In this document: positions 50,575 through 61,400 of the stretch, piece by piece | Layout: each line of letters starts with the position of its first letter | Position numbering within the stretch: position 1 is the first letter of the stretch | Assembly (NCBI GenBank): GCA_964445575.1 | Contig: CAYULB010000001.1 | Coordinates: forward strand, 62,001-126,000 | DNA from: WJMT01 sp964445575 | Lineage (GTDB): Bacteria; Acidobacteriota; Aminicenantia; Aminicenantales; Aminicenantaceae | Reading direction: 5' to 3' | Length of the DNA: 64,000 bases | The notes under the pieces: model-generated | Told to the model about the DNA's origin: nothing | Seen by the model: only the letters and a program-made list of their open reading frames with translations | Databases searched by the model: none | Translations under genes and position numbers: made by a program

Positions 50575-52080
50575 ATGAAAAGAAAAAGGTTTGTTCTACT
50601 GAATTTTGTGGTATTTTTATTTTTCTTTGGCTTTTCAGATTTAGCAAGTTTAGGGGTTCAGGAAAAAGAGACCCATGAGTCCTGGATGGGTGTTTATATG
50701 GAGGGAGTTAAAGTAGGGTACAGTTATTTGTGCAGAGAGAGGGTGTTCCAAAAGGATCAAAGATATTTAAAAATATACAGTGAGACAAGGATAAAAGTTA
50801 GCCGGTTAGGGAATCAGAAAGTTGAAATGCTTTCCTCACAGGAGTCTTGGTTAGATGAAAGCGGCAGGCCGGTTGATATGGTGGTGAAAACAAAGATGTC
50901 CGAACGGGAAACTGTTATTCAGGCAGAAATAGATCCGCAATCAGTTGTATTTAAAGTGAACGGTAAAAAAGTGAAAGAGATACCCTATCAAAAACGTTTT
51001 TATGTGCAAGTGCCGGTTGAGAAGTTGATGGAAGAAGATAGGTTTAAAAAGGGAGCTGTTTATTCTTTCCCTATACTCGACCCTATTACCTACTCCATTT
51101 CAGATTGCCGGTATGAAATATTAGGAAAAGAAAACACCCTTATTCTGGGAGAAACTTATGAACTGTGGCACACCAGGTCCAGATTTTCCTCACTGATCCC
51201 TGTAGAAGCAGAAGAGTGGATAGATGAGAAAGGCGAAGTGTATAAGTCTGAAGTTAAAACTGGTTTTGTGAATACTTCTTCTTTGAAAATGACCCGACAA
51301 AAAGCACTGGAAGAAGCAGGGACAACTTTTGATATCGCATTCTCTACCATAATAAGGCCCGATATTGAGCTCAAAAACTCTCAGAAGATTCAATCCTTGA
51401 AGGTGGAATTAAGCGGACTGCCTGAAGAAAAGCTCAAAGATTTCCCCCCGGACAGTAAAAGGCAAAAAATAATTGAGAAAAAAGATAGCTCCCTTATCCT
51501 AAAGACAGAATCCTTAATTTTTAAAGAAGAAAAAGCAGTCCAGTTTCCTGTAAAAGATAGAAAGTTGGAACCCTTTCTTAAATCTACCTTATTTTGTCAA
51601 TCAGATGACCCCGATATTAAAGCAGCTGCTGAGGAAATAGTCGGTGAAGAAAGAAATTCTTGGAGGGCGGCAAAAAGGATTGCAGAGTGGGTTAGAGAAG
51701 AACTCGAATCCAACTACAGCGTGGGGTTTGCCTCAGCCAAAGAAGTCCTGCAAAAACGACAAGGAGACTGCACAGAGCATACGGTGGTATTCACGGCTTT
51801 ATGTCGATCAGTGGGAATTCCGGCAAGAGCAAATGTGGGTATCATGTATGGAGAAGGTTTTTTCGCCTATCATATGTGGCCTGAAGTGTATGTCGGGCAA
51901 TGGATTGATTTGGATCCGAAATGGTTTGAAGTGGACTCAAAAACCGGAGAATATTATACGGACGCCACTCATATCAAGTTAGGGCGGACAGAATTGGATG
52001 AATATTTGTTTAAAGAAATGGCGCAGGCCATTTCAGAAGTCATAGGCAAATTAAGCATAGAGATTCTAGAGTTCCATTAA
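50575..52080 (+). CDS. secreted transglutaminase-like superfamily protein
   Basis: 501 residues with a signal peptide (about 8-26). Residues about 30-300 form a beta-rich domain of unknown class; the transglutaminase-like papain fold lies at about 345-470 with the triad C399 (GDCTEHTVVF), H433 (AYHMWPEVYV) and D447 (WIDLDPKW). Bacterial members are peptidases or amidases rather than true cross-linkers. It starts 51 bases after the dipeptidase stop and is probably co-transcribed with it. An imperfect hairpin (ggaaacc 50523-50529 / ggtttcc 50548-50554) sits in the gap. Confidence 0.85.
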   Translation: MKRKRFVLLNFVVFLFFFGFSDLASLGVQEKETHESWMGVYMEGVKVGYSYLCRERVFQKDQRYLKIYSETRIKVSRLGNQKVEMLSSQESWLDESGRPVDMVVKTKMSERETVIQAEIDPQSVVFKVNGKKVKEIPYQKRFYVQVPVEKLMEEDRFKKGAVYSFPILDPITYSISDCRYEILGKENTLILGETYELWHTRSRFSSLIPVEAEEWIDEKGEVYKSEVKTGFVNTSSLKMTRQKALEEAGTTFDIAFSTIIRPDIELKNSQKIQSLKVELSGLPEEKLKDFPPDSKRQKIIEKKDSSLILKTESLIFKEEKAVQFPVKDRKLEPFLKSTLFCQSDDPDIKAAAEEIVGEERNSWRAAKRIAEWVREELESNYSVGFASAKEVLQKRQGDCTEHTVVFTALCRSVGIPARANVGIMYGEGFFAYHMWPEVYVGQWIDLDPKWFEVDSKTGEYYTDATHIKLGRTELDEYLFKEMAQAISEVIGKLSIEILEFH

Positions 52081-52106
52081 GAGGGAAGAAAAATAAGGAT
52101 ATAAAA

Positions 52107-52970
52107 ATGAAAGCCTATTTGGATTGTTACCCCTGTTTTTTTATTCAAACCCTAAACACAATGAGGCTCATCACCTCTGATGAGGAAGAGACATGGAAAG
52201 TATTGAAAGCAGTTAGCTCATATCTTCCTCAGTTATCGTTTGATTTGACTCCTCCTGAAATAGGAAGGGAAGTCTACAGAATTATATCTGATATGACTGG
52301 AGTGGAAGACCCGTATCATAAAATTAAAAAGGACTGCACTCAGCAGGCATTAGCACTGTATCCCCAGGTAAAGAAAATAGTGAAAGACTCCAAAAACAGT
52401 CTGATGGCTGCCGTCAAAGCAGCAGTAGCAGGAAATGTCATTGATTTTGGGGCCCAAGCTGCGTTTGATATAAGAAGAGACCTGGAGAGAATCCTCAATC
52501 AGGACTTTGCAGTCAATCATTTTCCTGAATTTGTTCAGATGGTCAAAGAGTCAAAACAAATTTTGTATTTAGCTGATAATGCAGGGGAGACTGTGTTTGA
52601 CCGTATTTTAATAGAAGAGATGGAAAAACCAGTTATTTATGTGGTCAGGGAAAAGCCCATTATTAATGATGCGGTCAAGGAAGATGCAGAGGAAGCCGGA
52701 ATTGACAAAATTGCAGAAGTTATTTCTTCTGGAAGCGATGCTCCCGGCACTATACTGGAATACTGCTCTGAAAATTTTTTAAAACTCATTGACCAGGCAG
52801 ACCTGATGATAAGTAAGGGCCAGGGAAATTACGAGGCCCTTTCTGAGCTGGACAGACCTATTTTTTTTCTTTTAAAGGTCAAGTGTCCTGTGATTGCCAA
52901 GGATATCGGAGTTACGGAGGGAAGAGCTGTTTTGATGAAACCCAAAAAAAAGCTGAGGGTCTCAAAATAA
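52107..52970 (+). CDS. DUF89 family protein (ARMT1-like metal-dependent phosphatase)
   Basis: 287 residues. Family features are the N-terminal CYPCFFIQTLNTMR, the VIDFGAQ segment and the catalytic region YLADNAGETVFDRILIEEM with metal-binding Asp/Asn/Glu, followed by ISSGSDAPGT and SKGQGNYEAL. DUF89 subfamilies dephosphorylate damaged sugar-phosphate metabolites; the two-cysteine N-terminus is typical of the archaeal/bacterial COG1578 group. Starts 26 bases after the transglutaminase gene. Confidence 0.9.
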   Translation: MKAYLDCYPCFFIQTLNTMRLITSDEEETWKVLKAVSSYLPQLSFDLTPPEIGREVYRIISDMTGVEDPYHKIKKDCTQQALALYPQVKKIVKDSKNSLMAAVKAAVAGNVIDFGAQAAFDIRRDLERILNQDFAVNHFPEFVQMVKESKQILYLADNAGETVFDRILIEEMEKPVIYVVREKPIINDAVKEDAEEAGIDKIAEVISSGSDAPGTILEYCSENFLKLIDQADLMISKGQGNYEALSELDRPIFFLLKVKCPVIAKDIGVTEGRAVLMKPKKKLRVSK

Positions 52971-53007
52971 GGAAGGGAATAAGAATGATTTAAAAAGGGA
53001 GGCAGGA

Positions 53008-54336
53008 ATGAACCATAAACCTTTGTTTGAGAAATTCCGAGAAAAGGGAGTCACACGAAGAGATTTTGTGAAATATCTTTTAGCGGGTTCATCGATTTCC
53101 GCAGCGGGTCTATCCAAACTCAATGCTTCAATTTACCAAAGCATAATTGATTTGAATAAAAAGCACATTCAAGATGAAGCTCCAGATGGAATTTACTGGG
53201 ATGCCATAAGAGAGAAGTTTATTTTTCAGGACGGTCTTATCATGATGAACAACGGGACAGTGGGTCCTATGCCCAAAACAGTGTTCAACACTTTAATGAA
53301 CACATTTAAGATTCAGGCTACTTCTCCTGTGCATATGTACTCTTATATTCCCAGGAAAAAAGAGGAAATACGGATGAGGATTGCTGAATTCATGAATGCG
53401 TCTCCCGATGAAGTGGCTATTGTACGCAATACTACTGAGGGCATGAATTTTGTGGCTAATGGACTAGACCTTAAACCCGGAGATGAGGTCCTTCTCTCTT
53501 CCATGGAGCATCCGGGGGGAACCCACCCATGGAAAATTAAGGAGGAGCGTTACGGTATCAAAGTTACTGAAGTGCCTATCGGGCTTCCCCCCAGAAGCGT
53601 GGAGGAGTTTGTAGACAAGTTTAACAAAGCCATTACTCCGAAAACCAGGGTGATCAGTGTGAGCCATACAGTGTATATTTCAGGCCTCATTTCTCCGATA
53701 AGAGAACTGACTCAGATGGCTCATGAAAAAGGCCTGCTGGTAGCTGCTGACAGTGCGCATGGATTGGGAATGTTAGATTTGGATATGAAAAAACTGGGAG
53801 TAGATTTTTTCGCTACCAGTCCTTACAAATGGTTGGGAGCCCCCACAGGAGTGGGAGTTTTTTATGTGCGAAAAGAAGTTCAGGACAGATTGTGGCCCAC
53901 TATCACCACTTCGGGATGGGATCAGCCCACAGCAAGAAAATATGAGACTTTGGGGCAGAGAGCGGATGCTTTGATCATTGCTCTGGGAGAAGCTGTGAAT
54001 TTCCAGAATTATATTGGTAAAACAAGGATTGAAAAAAGGATTAAATCTTTGGCAGGATATTTTAAACAGGAGCTGAAAAAAATTTCGGGTGCTAGACTTC
54101 ATACCTCTGAAGATCCCTATTTAAGCGGGGGACTGACTGCATTTTCCATAAAAGGAGTTGAGCCAAGGGACATCGTTGATTATGTGAGGCAGAAATACAA
54201 CATTGTGATCCGGACTGTAGGCAGTAGAGAAAAGGGAACCTACGGATGCCGTGTGTCCACCCATTGCTACATCAACCATAAAGAAATTGATAAGCTGCTG
54301 GAAGGAATAAGAAAGATCGCCGGACACCGCACCTAA
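53008..54336 (+). CDS. class V aminotransferase (PLP-dependent), with twin-arginine leader
   Basis: 442 residues. The N-terminus has TRRDFVKYLLAGSSISAAG, a twin-arginine (Tat) export signal, so the folded PLP enzyme is probably periplasmic. The class V fold follows: IVRNTTEGMNFVANGL (PLP phosphate region), VSHTVYISG, AADSAHGLG (PLP aspartate and histidine) and the Schiff-base lysine in TSPYKWLGAPTGVG. It resembles isopenicillin-N-epimerase-like and cysteine-desulfurase-like proteins; no desulfurase cysteine loop is evident, so the reaction is open. AAAGGGAGG lies before the ATG. Confidence 0.88.
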   Translation: MNHKPLFEKFREKGVTRRDFVKYLLAGSSISAAGLSKLNASIYQSIIDLNKKHIQDEAPDGIYWDAIREKFIFQDGLIMMNNGTVGPMPKTVFNTLMNTFKIQATSPVHMYSYIPRKKEEIRMRIAEFMNASPDEVAIVRNTTEGMNFVANGLDLKPGDEVLLSSMEHPGGTHPWKIKEERYGIKVTEVPIGLPPRSVEEFVDKFNKAITPKTRVISVSHTVYISGLISPIRELTQMAHEKGLLVAADSAHGLGMLDLDMKKLGVDFFATSPYKWLGAPTGVGVFYVRKEVQDRLWPTITTSGWDQPTARKYETLGQRADALIIALGEAVNFQNYIGKTRIEKRIKSLAGYFKQELKKISGARLHTSEDPYLSGGLTAFSIKGVEPRDIVDYVRQKYNIVIRTVGSREKGTYGCRVSTHCYINHKEIDKLLEGIRKIAGHRT

Positions 54337-54428
54337 AAAAAAGTTCAACACAAGAGGGTAAAGAAAACGCCTTCTTTTTTCTTTCCGCAAATAGAGACTT
54401 AAAATTTAGGTCTTACCCTTCCTTTTCT

Positions 54429-54737
54429 TCATTTGCTTTTTTTTGTAATGATTTTTCTCTTGAGAAGTTCTTTTAAAAGTCCTTTGACATCCTGCTCGAT
54501 TTTTTCTGGCTCAGCTTTATACTTATGTAAAAGATCAGAAATTATGTCCTCAACTGTTTTTTTCCCGTTAAGGTTCTCCCAAATGGCTTTGGCTGTGTTG
54601 TTGAGAGTAAAAAGTTCATCCTCTAGGTCACCGATTCCTGAAGTGAGGGGAACAATTATCAGCTCTCCTTCAATTTCTCTTGCCACAATATCATCAGAGG
54701 GGACGCAAATATCATTGTTTTCTACATTTTCTGACAA
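54429..54737 (-). CDS. stand-alone PqqD-type peptide-binding (RRE) protein
   Basis: 102 residues. I choose the TTG at 54737 because AAGGAG stands six bases upstream; a GTG at 54755 would start upstream of that site. The PqqD pattern is clear: DDIVAREIEGELIIVPL, the LNNTAKAIWENLNGKKTVEDII winged helix with its central W, and a C-terminal helix DVKGLLKELLKRKII. In peptide-natural-product clusters this fold presents a precursor peptide to the modifying enzyme. No precursor or radical-SAM partner is adjacent; the nearest gene on the strand is the beta-galactosidase 115 bases upstream. Confidence 0.85.
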   Translation of the reverse strand: MSENVENNDICVPSDDIVAREIEGELIIVPLTSGIGDLEDELFTLNNTAKAIWENLNGKKTVEDIISDLLHKYKAEPEKIEQDVKGLLKELLKRKIITKKSK

Positions 54738-54852
54738 TTTTTTCTCCTTAATCACTGTTAAAATGTTTCATTTTTTAGTCTTTTTTCTGTTGAATTTTCT
54801 TTGTTTCCTGCTTCTTGGTTGTGCTCAGCAGGATGAACAAAAAAAAGAAAGA

Positions 54853-57800
54853 CTAGAATTCAAATGCTTTTTTTGAAAGCTCTTGGGGATTGTTTTTTTT
54901 ATTATCAAAAGGTCTTATCCTTATTCGGTAGCTGTAATATTTTTCTTGAAGCCTATATTGGGGGTGAGGTTTAGCGCCCCAGGAATTGTCTCCCCCCACT
55001 CCCATCTGCTTGTAATCCAGGCTAAGTGCGGTCAGTTCGCGTGGCTGAACATCGCAGGTGTGACGGTTTGCTTCCCTGGCGTTTTCATTGAAAGTGGAGG
55101 TTTTTTTGGGAGATTCAAAGTCTTCCATTAGATTGTGATGAGCGCTGAAATTTAAAACAGGCATACCTACTGCCAGTAAGCCAATCCCCTCTTTGTTGGT
55201 TATAGAAAGCCACCTTGTTTCTGTCCGGTTCCCATTTTCCTGAGGACGGATGTAGGCAAAATAAAGGTCCTTCACCAATTTCTGATAAAGACCCACTCTG
55301 GCAGCAGTCTTTCGGTCCCAATAATTCTCAAAGGGTCCTTTTCCAAACCATTGAATGTATTCAAATTCCCGGAAAAGCTGGAGGTTCATGCCGATTTTAG
55401 GAAGCTCTGGAAGAGCTGGATCGGCTTTTTCAAAATCTACGGCTATGACTATATCGCCGCTTCCTGCTATGGTATAGACAAGGGTGTAATGAGCAATGAC
55501 TTTTTCCTTTTCATCATTTAAGTCAAAATAAAATGTCATTCTTACAACTTTTTTTGAAAGTTCTGTGATTTGGAAGTCCCGGAGTTCTTTTCTCTTTCCT
55601 GCCTCTCTCCAGACTCTGCAGCGAGTGGGCATCCCATTTCCAAAGTCATTGTCTGTAGGAGCTCTCCAGAAATTTGGGGCCAGAGCTTTTTTGATGAGTT
55701 CTTTTCCCCTAAAATTGATAGAAGAAAGGGCTCCGGAATCAAGTTCGAATTGAAGGGTAAAGTCATCTCCCTTAACCAAGGCTTCAGATTGATTGCGTTC
55801 TAGTTTGATATCAGGCCAATCTTCTGGATTTTCAGGGGCTACTTTCTGATAAATGGGAAGCTTAAACTGTTCTTGTGCCATAATGTGTCCGGGAGGAAGA
55901 ACAGAATGCCCTTTTTTTCTTTTGAGGTTTAAATTGAGAAAGTATTCCGAACCTGGTTCTGCTTGGGGAGAAGCATAATCCAGTTCGATTTCCCTGCTTT
56001 TAAAGGGAGGAATCTCAAGGTTCTTGAGATAACCGGTTTGAATTTCAGTGCCGTTTTTTTGGAGGCTCCATTCCAGTTCAAATTCAGAAAGATTTGTGAA
56101 GCTGAATTTGTTTAAAATGGCTATCTTTCCTGAGTTTAAATCAACAGGATTGATTCCAGCATACTGATAAACTTTTTTTACTTCCTCAAGGGCGGGATGA
56201 GGGGATCTGTCTGGATTGACTAACCCGTTTATACAAAAATTCCCATCGCTGGGCACGCCCTGAGGGCCGAAATCTCCTCCATAAGCCCAGCATTCTTGAT
56301 TGTTTTCATTTTTTTTGATAAGTCCCTGATCGACCCAATCCCATATGAACCCTCCCTGAAGGATTTCATGACTCTCAATCACATTCCAGTAATCCTGAAG
56401 ATTTCCATTGCTGTTTCCCATGGCATGAGAGTATTCACACATAATCAGGGGTCTGTCTTCACTGCTGGCAGCATATTTTTCAAGATGACTTATCCGGGCG
56501 TACATAGGGCAATAGATGTCAGAATGCCTTTCTTTTGCGTTTGTCTGGTGACCTTCACGTTCATACTGGATGGGCCGGGTTCCATCCCTTTCTTTGATCC
56601 ATTTATAGCCTTCGAGCATATTGTGACCATCGCCAGCTTCATTCCCCAAAGACCATATGATTACAGAGGGATGGTTTTTATCTCTTTCCACCATTTTAAT
56701 CATTCTGTCCAGATGAGCTTTTTTCCACTCAGGTTTATCCGCGAGAGTGATGTCTTTTTGATAACCCATTCCATGTGATTCTATATTTGCTTCGTCGATT
56801 AGATAAAGTCCATACTGATTGCACAGCTTATACCAAGTCACAGGCTGAGGATAATGTGAGGTTCTCACAGCGTTTATGTTTGATTTTTTCATTAGGATTA
56901 TGTCTTTCATCATGGTTTCTCTATCCACAACATGACCGGTTCGTTCATGATGTTCATGAAGATTCACTCCTTTTAAAGTGACCGGCACCCCATTTAGATG
57001 AAGCTTTTTGTTTTTTATCTCTATTTTGCGGAATCCTATCTTGCAACCTACTGTTTCCAAGGTCTCTCCGGTGCTGTTTTTTAAGGTAATAAGAAGTGTA
57101 TAAAGATTAGGAGTTTCAGCAGTCCATTTTTTAGGATTTTTTATTTCCCTGTCAAACTGAACAACGGCTTTTTCATTCTTAAGAGAAATTATTTCCGCTC
57201 CAGAGAGGATTTCCTTATCTTTATCGAGAAGAGAGAATTCAATAGTGATGTTTCTGTTTATGTGGCGGGAGTTTTTTAGTTCTATAGATAGGGAGAGCCT
57301 TCCATCCTGGTATTCATGAATCAGATCTGCCTTGGCAAAAAAATCGCGGATGTGGACTTTGTTTCTGGCTAACAGATAAACATCTCTTTGTATTCCGCTC
57401 AACCTCCAGAAGTCTTGGTCTTCCAAATAGCTTCCATCGCACCACCGGTAAACTTCAACAGCAATGGAATTGTTTCCCTCTTTGATGTAAGGAGTGATGC
57501 AGAATTCTGCGGGAGTCTTGCTTCCTTGGCTGTAACCGACTTTTTGACCGTTAACCCATACATACATGGCAGAACTTACGGCTCCGAAGTGGACGAAAAT
57601 TTCTTTATTTCCCCAACCTTTAGGGAGTTTGAATTCACGCTTATAGGAGCCTACTGGATTATAGTTATGATGAATGTAAGGAGGGTTCTTTTCAAAAGGA
57701 TACCCTGCGTTGATATAAATAGGCATCCCGTATCCTTGAAGTTCCCAGTTGCTGGGAACAGGAATGACATCCCAACTTCGGGTGTTATAATCTGTTTCGA

Positions 57801-58098
57801 AAAAGTAATAGGGTCTGTCTCCTGGTTTTCTTGACCAGTGAAATTTCCACATGCCGTTTAAACAAAAATAATAAGGAGAATCTTCTTTTCTGTCTGAAAC
57901 AGCCTGTGATTTGCTGGCATAAGGAATGAAACTTGCCCTGGGATGCTCCCGGTTTGTTTGAAAAACAGCTGGATTTTCCCAGTCTCTCGGCTCTTGTTCT
58001 TTAAAAGGTCTTTTTTCATGTTTATTCTCTATAGCACAGGTGAAGAATAAAACCGTGAGAAAAAGAGCAAATCCCCCCCATTGAATTGTTTTTTTCAT
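54853..58098 (-). CDS. glycoside hydrolase family 2 beta-galactosidase, lipoprotein-type
   Basis: 1081 residues, close to the length of LacZ, with an added N-terminal signal whose lipobox is LFFTC (Cys about 21). The GH2 domain order is kept: sugar-binding domain (about 60-235; NWELQGYGMPIY, PPYIHHNYNPVG), immunoglobulin-like domain, TIM barrel with acid/base E487 in WSLGNEAGDG and nucleophile E555 in MCEYSHAMGNSNG, and the small beta-gal N domain (about 780-1060). A lipid-anchored form would cleave galactosides at the cell surface or in the periplasm. No sugar transporter lies beside it; on the same strand only the pqqD-like gene follows. Confidence 0.94.
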   Translation of the reverse strand: MKKTIQWGGFALFLTVLFFTCAIENKHEKRPFKEQEPRDWENPAVFQTNREHPRASFIPYASKSQAVSDRKEDSPYYFCLNGMWKFHWSRKPGDRPYYFFETDYNTRSWDVIPVPSNWELQGYGMPIYINAGYPFEKNPPYIHHNYNPVGSYKREFKLPKGWGNKEIFVHFGAVSSAMYVWVNGQKVGYSQGSKTPAEFCITPYIKEGNNSIAVEVYRWCDGSYLEDQDFWRLSGIQRDVYLLARNKVHIRDFFAKADLIHEYQDGRLSLSIELKNSRHINRNITIEFSLLDKDKEILSGAEIISLKNEKAVVQFDREIKNPKKWTAETPNLYTLLITLKNSTGETLETVGCKIGFRKIEIKNKKLHLNGVPVTLKGVNLHEHHERTGHVVDRETMMKDIILMKKSNINAVRTSHYPQPVTWYKLCNQYGLYLIDEANIESHGMGYQKDITLADKPEWKKAHLDRMIKMVERDKNHPSVIIWSLGNEAGDGHNMLEGYKWIKERDGTRPIQYEREGHQTNAKERHSDIYCPMYARISHLEKYAASSEDRPLIMCEYSHAMGNSNGNLQDYWNVIESHEILQGGFIWDWVDQGLIKKNENNQECWAYGGDFGPQGVPSDGNFCINGLVNPDRSPHPALEEVKKVYQYAGINPVDLNSGKIAILNKFSFTNLSEFELEWSLQKNGTEIQTGYLKNLEIPPFKSREIELDYASPQAEPGSEYFLNLNLKRKKGHSVLPPGHIMAQEQFKLPIYQKVAPENPEDWPDIKLERNQSEALVKGDDFTLQFELDSGALSSINFRGKELIKKALAPNFWRAPTDNDFGNGMPTRCRVWREAGKRKELRDFQITELSKKVVRMTFYFDLNDEKEKVIAHYTLVYTIAGSGDIVIAVDFEKADPALPELPKIGMNLQLFREFEYIQWFGKGPFENYWDRKTAARVGLYQKLVKDLYFAYIRPQENGNRTETRWLSITNKEGIGLLAVGMPVLNFSAHHNLMEDFESPKKTSTFNENAREANRHTCDVQPRELTALSLDYKQMGVGGDNSWGAKPHPQYRLQEKYYSYRIRIRPFDNKKNNPQELSKKAFEF

Positions 58099-58273
58099 TT
58101 TTTTTATCTGTTCATTTCTATTATATACCGTTTAATCTCAATTAAAAGGAATTTTGTCCTTTTTATCTTATTACAGATTATTGCAGAGTCCTGATTTTCA
58201 TAAAAAAGCTTGAGAAAAGTCCAGATCTAGCTAAGATGGGGAAAATTATGGAGTTAGCCCTGTCTTTCTTGGC

Positions 58274-58302
58274 TTGACAAGTAGATTAACTATATATAGT
58301 AT
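58274..58302 (+). promoter_or_regulatory. sigma70-type promoter of the fusion-protein operon
   Basis: TTGACA (58274-58279), 17-base spacer, TAGTAT (58297-58302). The transcript has a leader of about 120 bases before the ATG at 58430. This is the only clear signal in the 331-bp region between the two divergent genes. Confidence 0.7.
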
Positions 58303-58429
58303 AGTGAAAAGAATACCATTGAATATTTTGTGCATTGGCCTTTTTTCTGGCAAAAGATGACTCAATAAAGAAAAGAAGAGTAAATATTTGTAGCGGTTAG
58401 AACACAGCTTCCCAAATGTAAGAGGACAA

Positions 58430-61400
58430 ATGGCATCAAAAGAACTTCGCCACCCTACGAGTCCAGCGTCTGTGGTTCTGGTGGTTAACAGCGATCCGGA
58501 AAAAAGAGAAAAGCTTCGACAAAGCCTTCAATCCGAATATCAAGTCTACACTGCAGACAGCGGAGCAGAAGCTATTCAGCTTCTCAGGGAGCTCAACAAA
58601 ATCGATGCCATTGTGGTGGACCATTCTCTTCCCAATATGGATGGAGGCGTTTTCATCAGATATATCAACGAAAATGTTTCCAGGTCCAACAATGCCATCA
58701 AGATGCTTATCGGTGAATCCGAGGATAAAGAAGTGTCTTATATTGGACTGCATGGAGGCCAGTTGGATTACTTTTACAATCATTCCTTTGATGCTGAAGA
58801 AGTCAAACGGAAACTCCGTTTTCTTATGGCTCAAAAATCCAAGGAAAAAAGAAAGCGCATGAGAGTAAAGGTAGATGGGAAGAAAAACATCCAGGTTCAT
58901 GTTGATTTTCACTCTCCTGCTCCTGTGGGGAATATCAGTGAAACTGGGATGTTTGTAAAAGCTATTTTTCCTAAGGACCGGATTGTGCCGTTCGTTCTTG
59001 ATTTTCCTGACGGAACCCAGCGGGAGTTGGCCGGACATGTGGTGCATACAGATAAAGAAAGCGGAGGAGTGGGGATTTGTTTTCTAAATGTAGACGAAAA
59101 AAGCCGACAGATATTAGCCAGAAAAATTATAGACTATGTATCTATTGGGGAGCTCTCTCAACTTAAAGATCGTTATCCGTTTCTTCAAGTAGATAGTATC
59201 ATTCCTTTTAAGGACAGCCAGAAAATCGAGTTCCTTCTCAAGAAAGCTAGAGATCATAATACTGAAATCACAGCGATTCCTTCTAAGTCCCGCCTTCCAG
59301 CAGCGCTCAAATTAATGGATATAATAGAGGAGAGGCGTTACTGCCGTTTATCTGGGGAGAATTTAGATACTAAGTTTAAGACTTCAGACAGCCTATTTGT
59401 TTCTTTCCAATCCGGATATGCGACCTATAATTTTGAAACAGCTATTTATCGCATTGATGAGAAGGGAAACCATATCGATGTTCTCTATCCTCAGATTTTA
59501 TTTTATTCTGAAAAAAGAGCTTTAGAAAGAGAAAAGCCGGAAGGAGAACTGGAAATTGAGATTGTGCTTCCCAAGCCTTTTAATTCAGTGATTAGGGGAA
59601 CCATAACAGATATAAGTGAAGGAGGGGTCAGCTTCATTACTGAACAAAGAGAGGTCGCGCTTTTAAGCGGGACTCCTATTGAGTCTATAAAGCTATTTCG
59701 GGGAGGGAAGCTTATCCAAGAAGCGAGGGGAGAAATACGCAATATTAAAGAAGTCCAAGCCAATGGAAAGGTTAAGTTGAGATATGGGGTGCAGTTTGGA
59801 ATAGGCCGGGTGTCCATTGATACGGCAAAACTTCCAGAATTTGAAGTACCTAAAGAGAAAAAATCCCACAAAGATACAGATACAATCCGTCCCGGGCGGC
59901 GCAGATATTCTGATTTGAGTGAACTGGCGAAAAAGCATCCCCGGGTCATTCGGCTAGAGAACCGTAAAGGAGAAGAGATCGTAGGACTGCTTGATACTTC
60001 TCTTCCCCTGGATAGTTCTCCGGTTCCCGTTCTAGTGGTCCCACCCGCGTTTGGCAAAACCAAAGAAACCTTATTTGCTCTTTCACAAACCATCGTTGAA
60101 AATTTCTACTTGTGTGGTCAACCTGTTGCTGTCATTCGTTTTGATGGGATCCGCAGAAAAGGAGAGAGTTGTAATGATCCAGAAGCGTCTGAACCTCCTT
60201 ATGAAATGGTTAATGCTTCTCTAAGCCAAGGAGCTTCTGACATCAAAGCACTTCTGGACTGGCTGGAGGACAATCCTATTCTCAAGGCTGGAAAAGTCAT
60301 TCTGGTCAGCTTTTCCCTGGCTGCTTTGGAAGCAAGGTTGGTGCTTCGTGATGAGGCTTATCAAAGTAAGATCGATTATTGGATCGCTTGTATGGGCACT
60401 CCTGAATTGAGACATCTTCTCACCCGAGTCAATTGCGGGCTTGATTTATTGGAGCAGTATCAGCTGGGTATTGAATTGGGTGTCCGGCCGGTATTAGGGA
60501 ACCTGGTTAATGTAGATAAATACATGGAAGACGGTTTGGTTAACCGTATAGCGACATTAGATCAAGCTCGGGAGGATATAAAAAAGATCGATATCCCCAT
60601 TACCTGGATTTATGGAGGACATGACCATTGGGTTAAGCCAGAGTTTATCCGGGATATTATGGGAATCGAGACAAAAGCAATGCGAGAAGTGATCCCTATC
60701 TCTCTCGGCCATAATGCTCGAACCTCCAAGGAAGCCCTTCAGATGTTTGCAGCTATCACTTCTTTAGTGTACCGCTTCATCCATCAGAGTAAAATCAAAC
60801 CAGTAGTTCCTCGAAAAAACAACCTGTTTTTCAAGCGGCATGTTGAAAAAGATAGAATTCCCAGCCGAAATTTAAAGGACCGGGATGAATACTGGAGGAG
60901 GTATCTTATTGGGGAGAAGGAGCTGTTGGGTTTTGATGTGCTTACTCTGGCAGATGACTATGCTGAACTCATGTCCGATCAAATAAAAGCCTTAAGACTC
61001 TCAGCAGACGATCGCCTTTTAGACTTAGGTGGGGGAACAGGGAACTTTATTTTATATTTATTAGAAGGGCAGCAGGAACTTCCCAGAGATATTGCTGTTG
61101 CTGACCTTGTTCCGGAGGCATTGAGTAAAGCCAGTCAAAAGCTGGAAAAGAAATTTCAATCAGCACAAAAAAATGTCCGTTTGTGTTATACCTGCTGTGA
61201 CATTGAGATGAATCGTTATCTTCCTATTCTCAGGTTTTTAAACGGAGAAGTGGCCACTTTTATGGAATTTGTTGATAAGATTGAGAATGTATCCATCCAG
61301 TCAGCCAACAGAATACAGAAACTCTACACCCCCCGCCTTCACCGGATCCTCCGCGGGGAAAAGATCACTCCACAAATGAACCAGTGGCTGAAAAAGACTT

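Noticed and set aside
54763..54876. 37-residue plus-strand frame with a lipoprotein-like leader (FLLLGCAQQDEQ)
   Set aside because: No ribosome site or promoter, lies over the end of the beta-galactosidase gene and the pqqD leader; the T-rich DNA can mimic a hydrophobic leader by chance.
59503..60093. 196-residue antisense frame inside the fusion gene
   Set aside because: It overlaps strongly conserved PilZ and hydrolase coding sequence and has no family resemblance.
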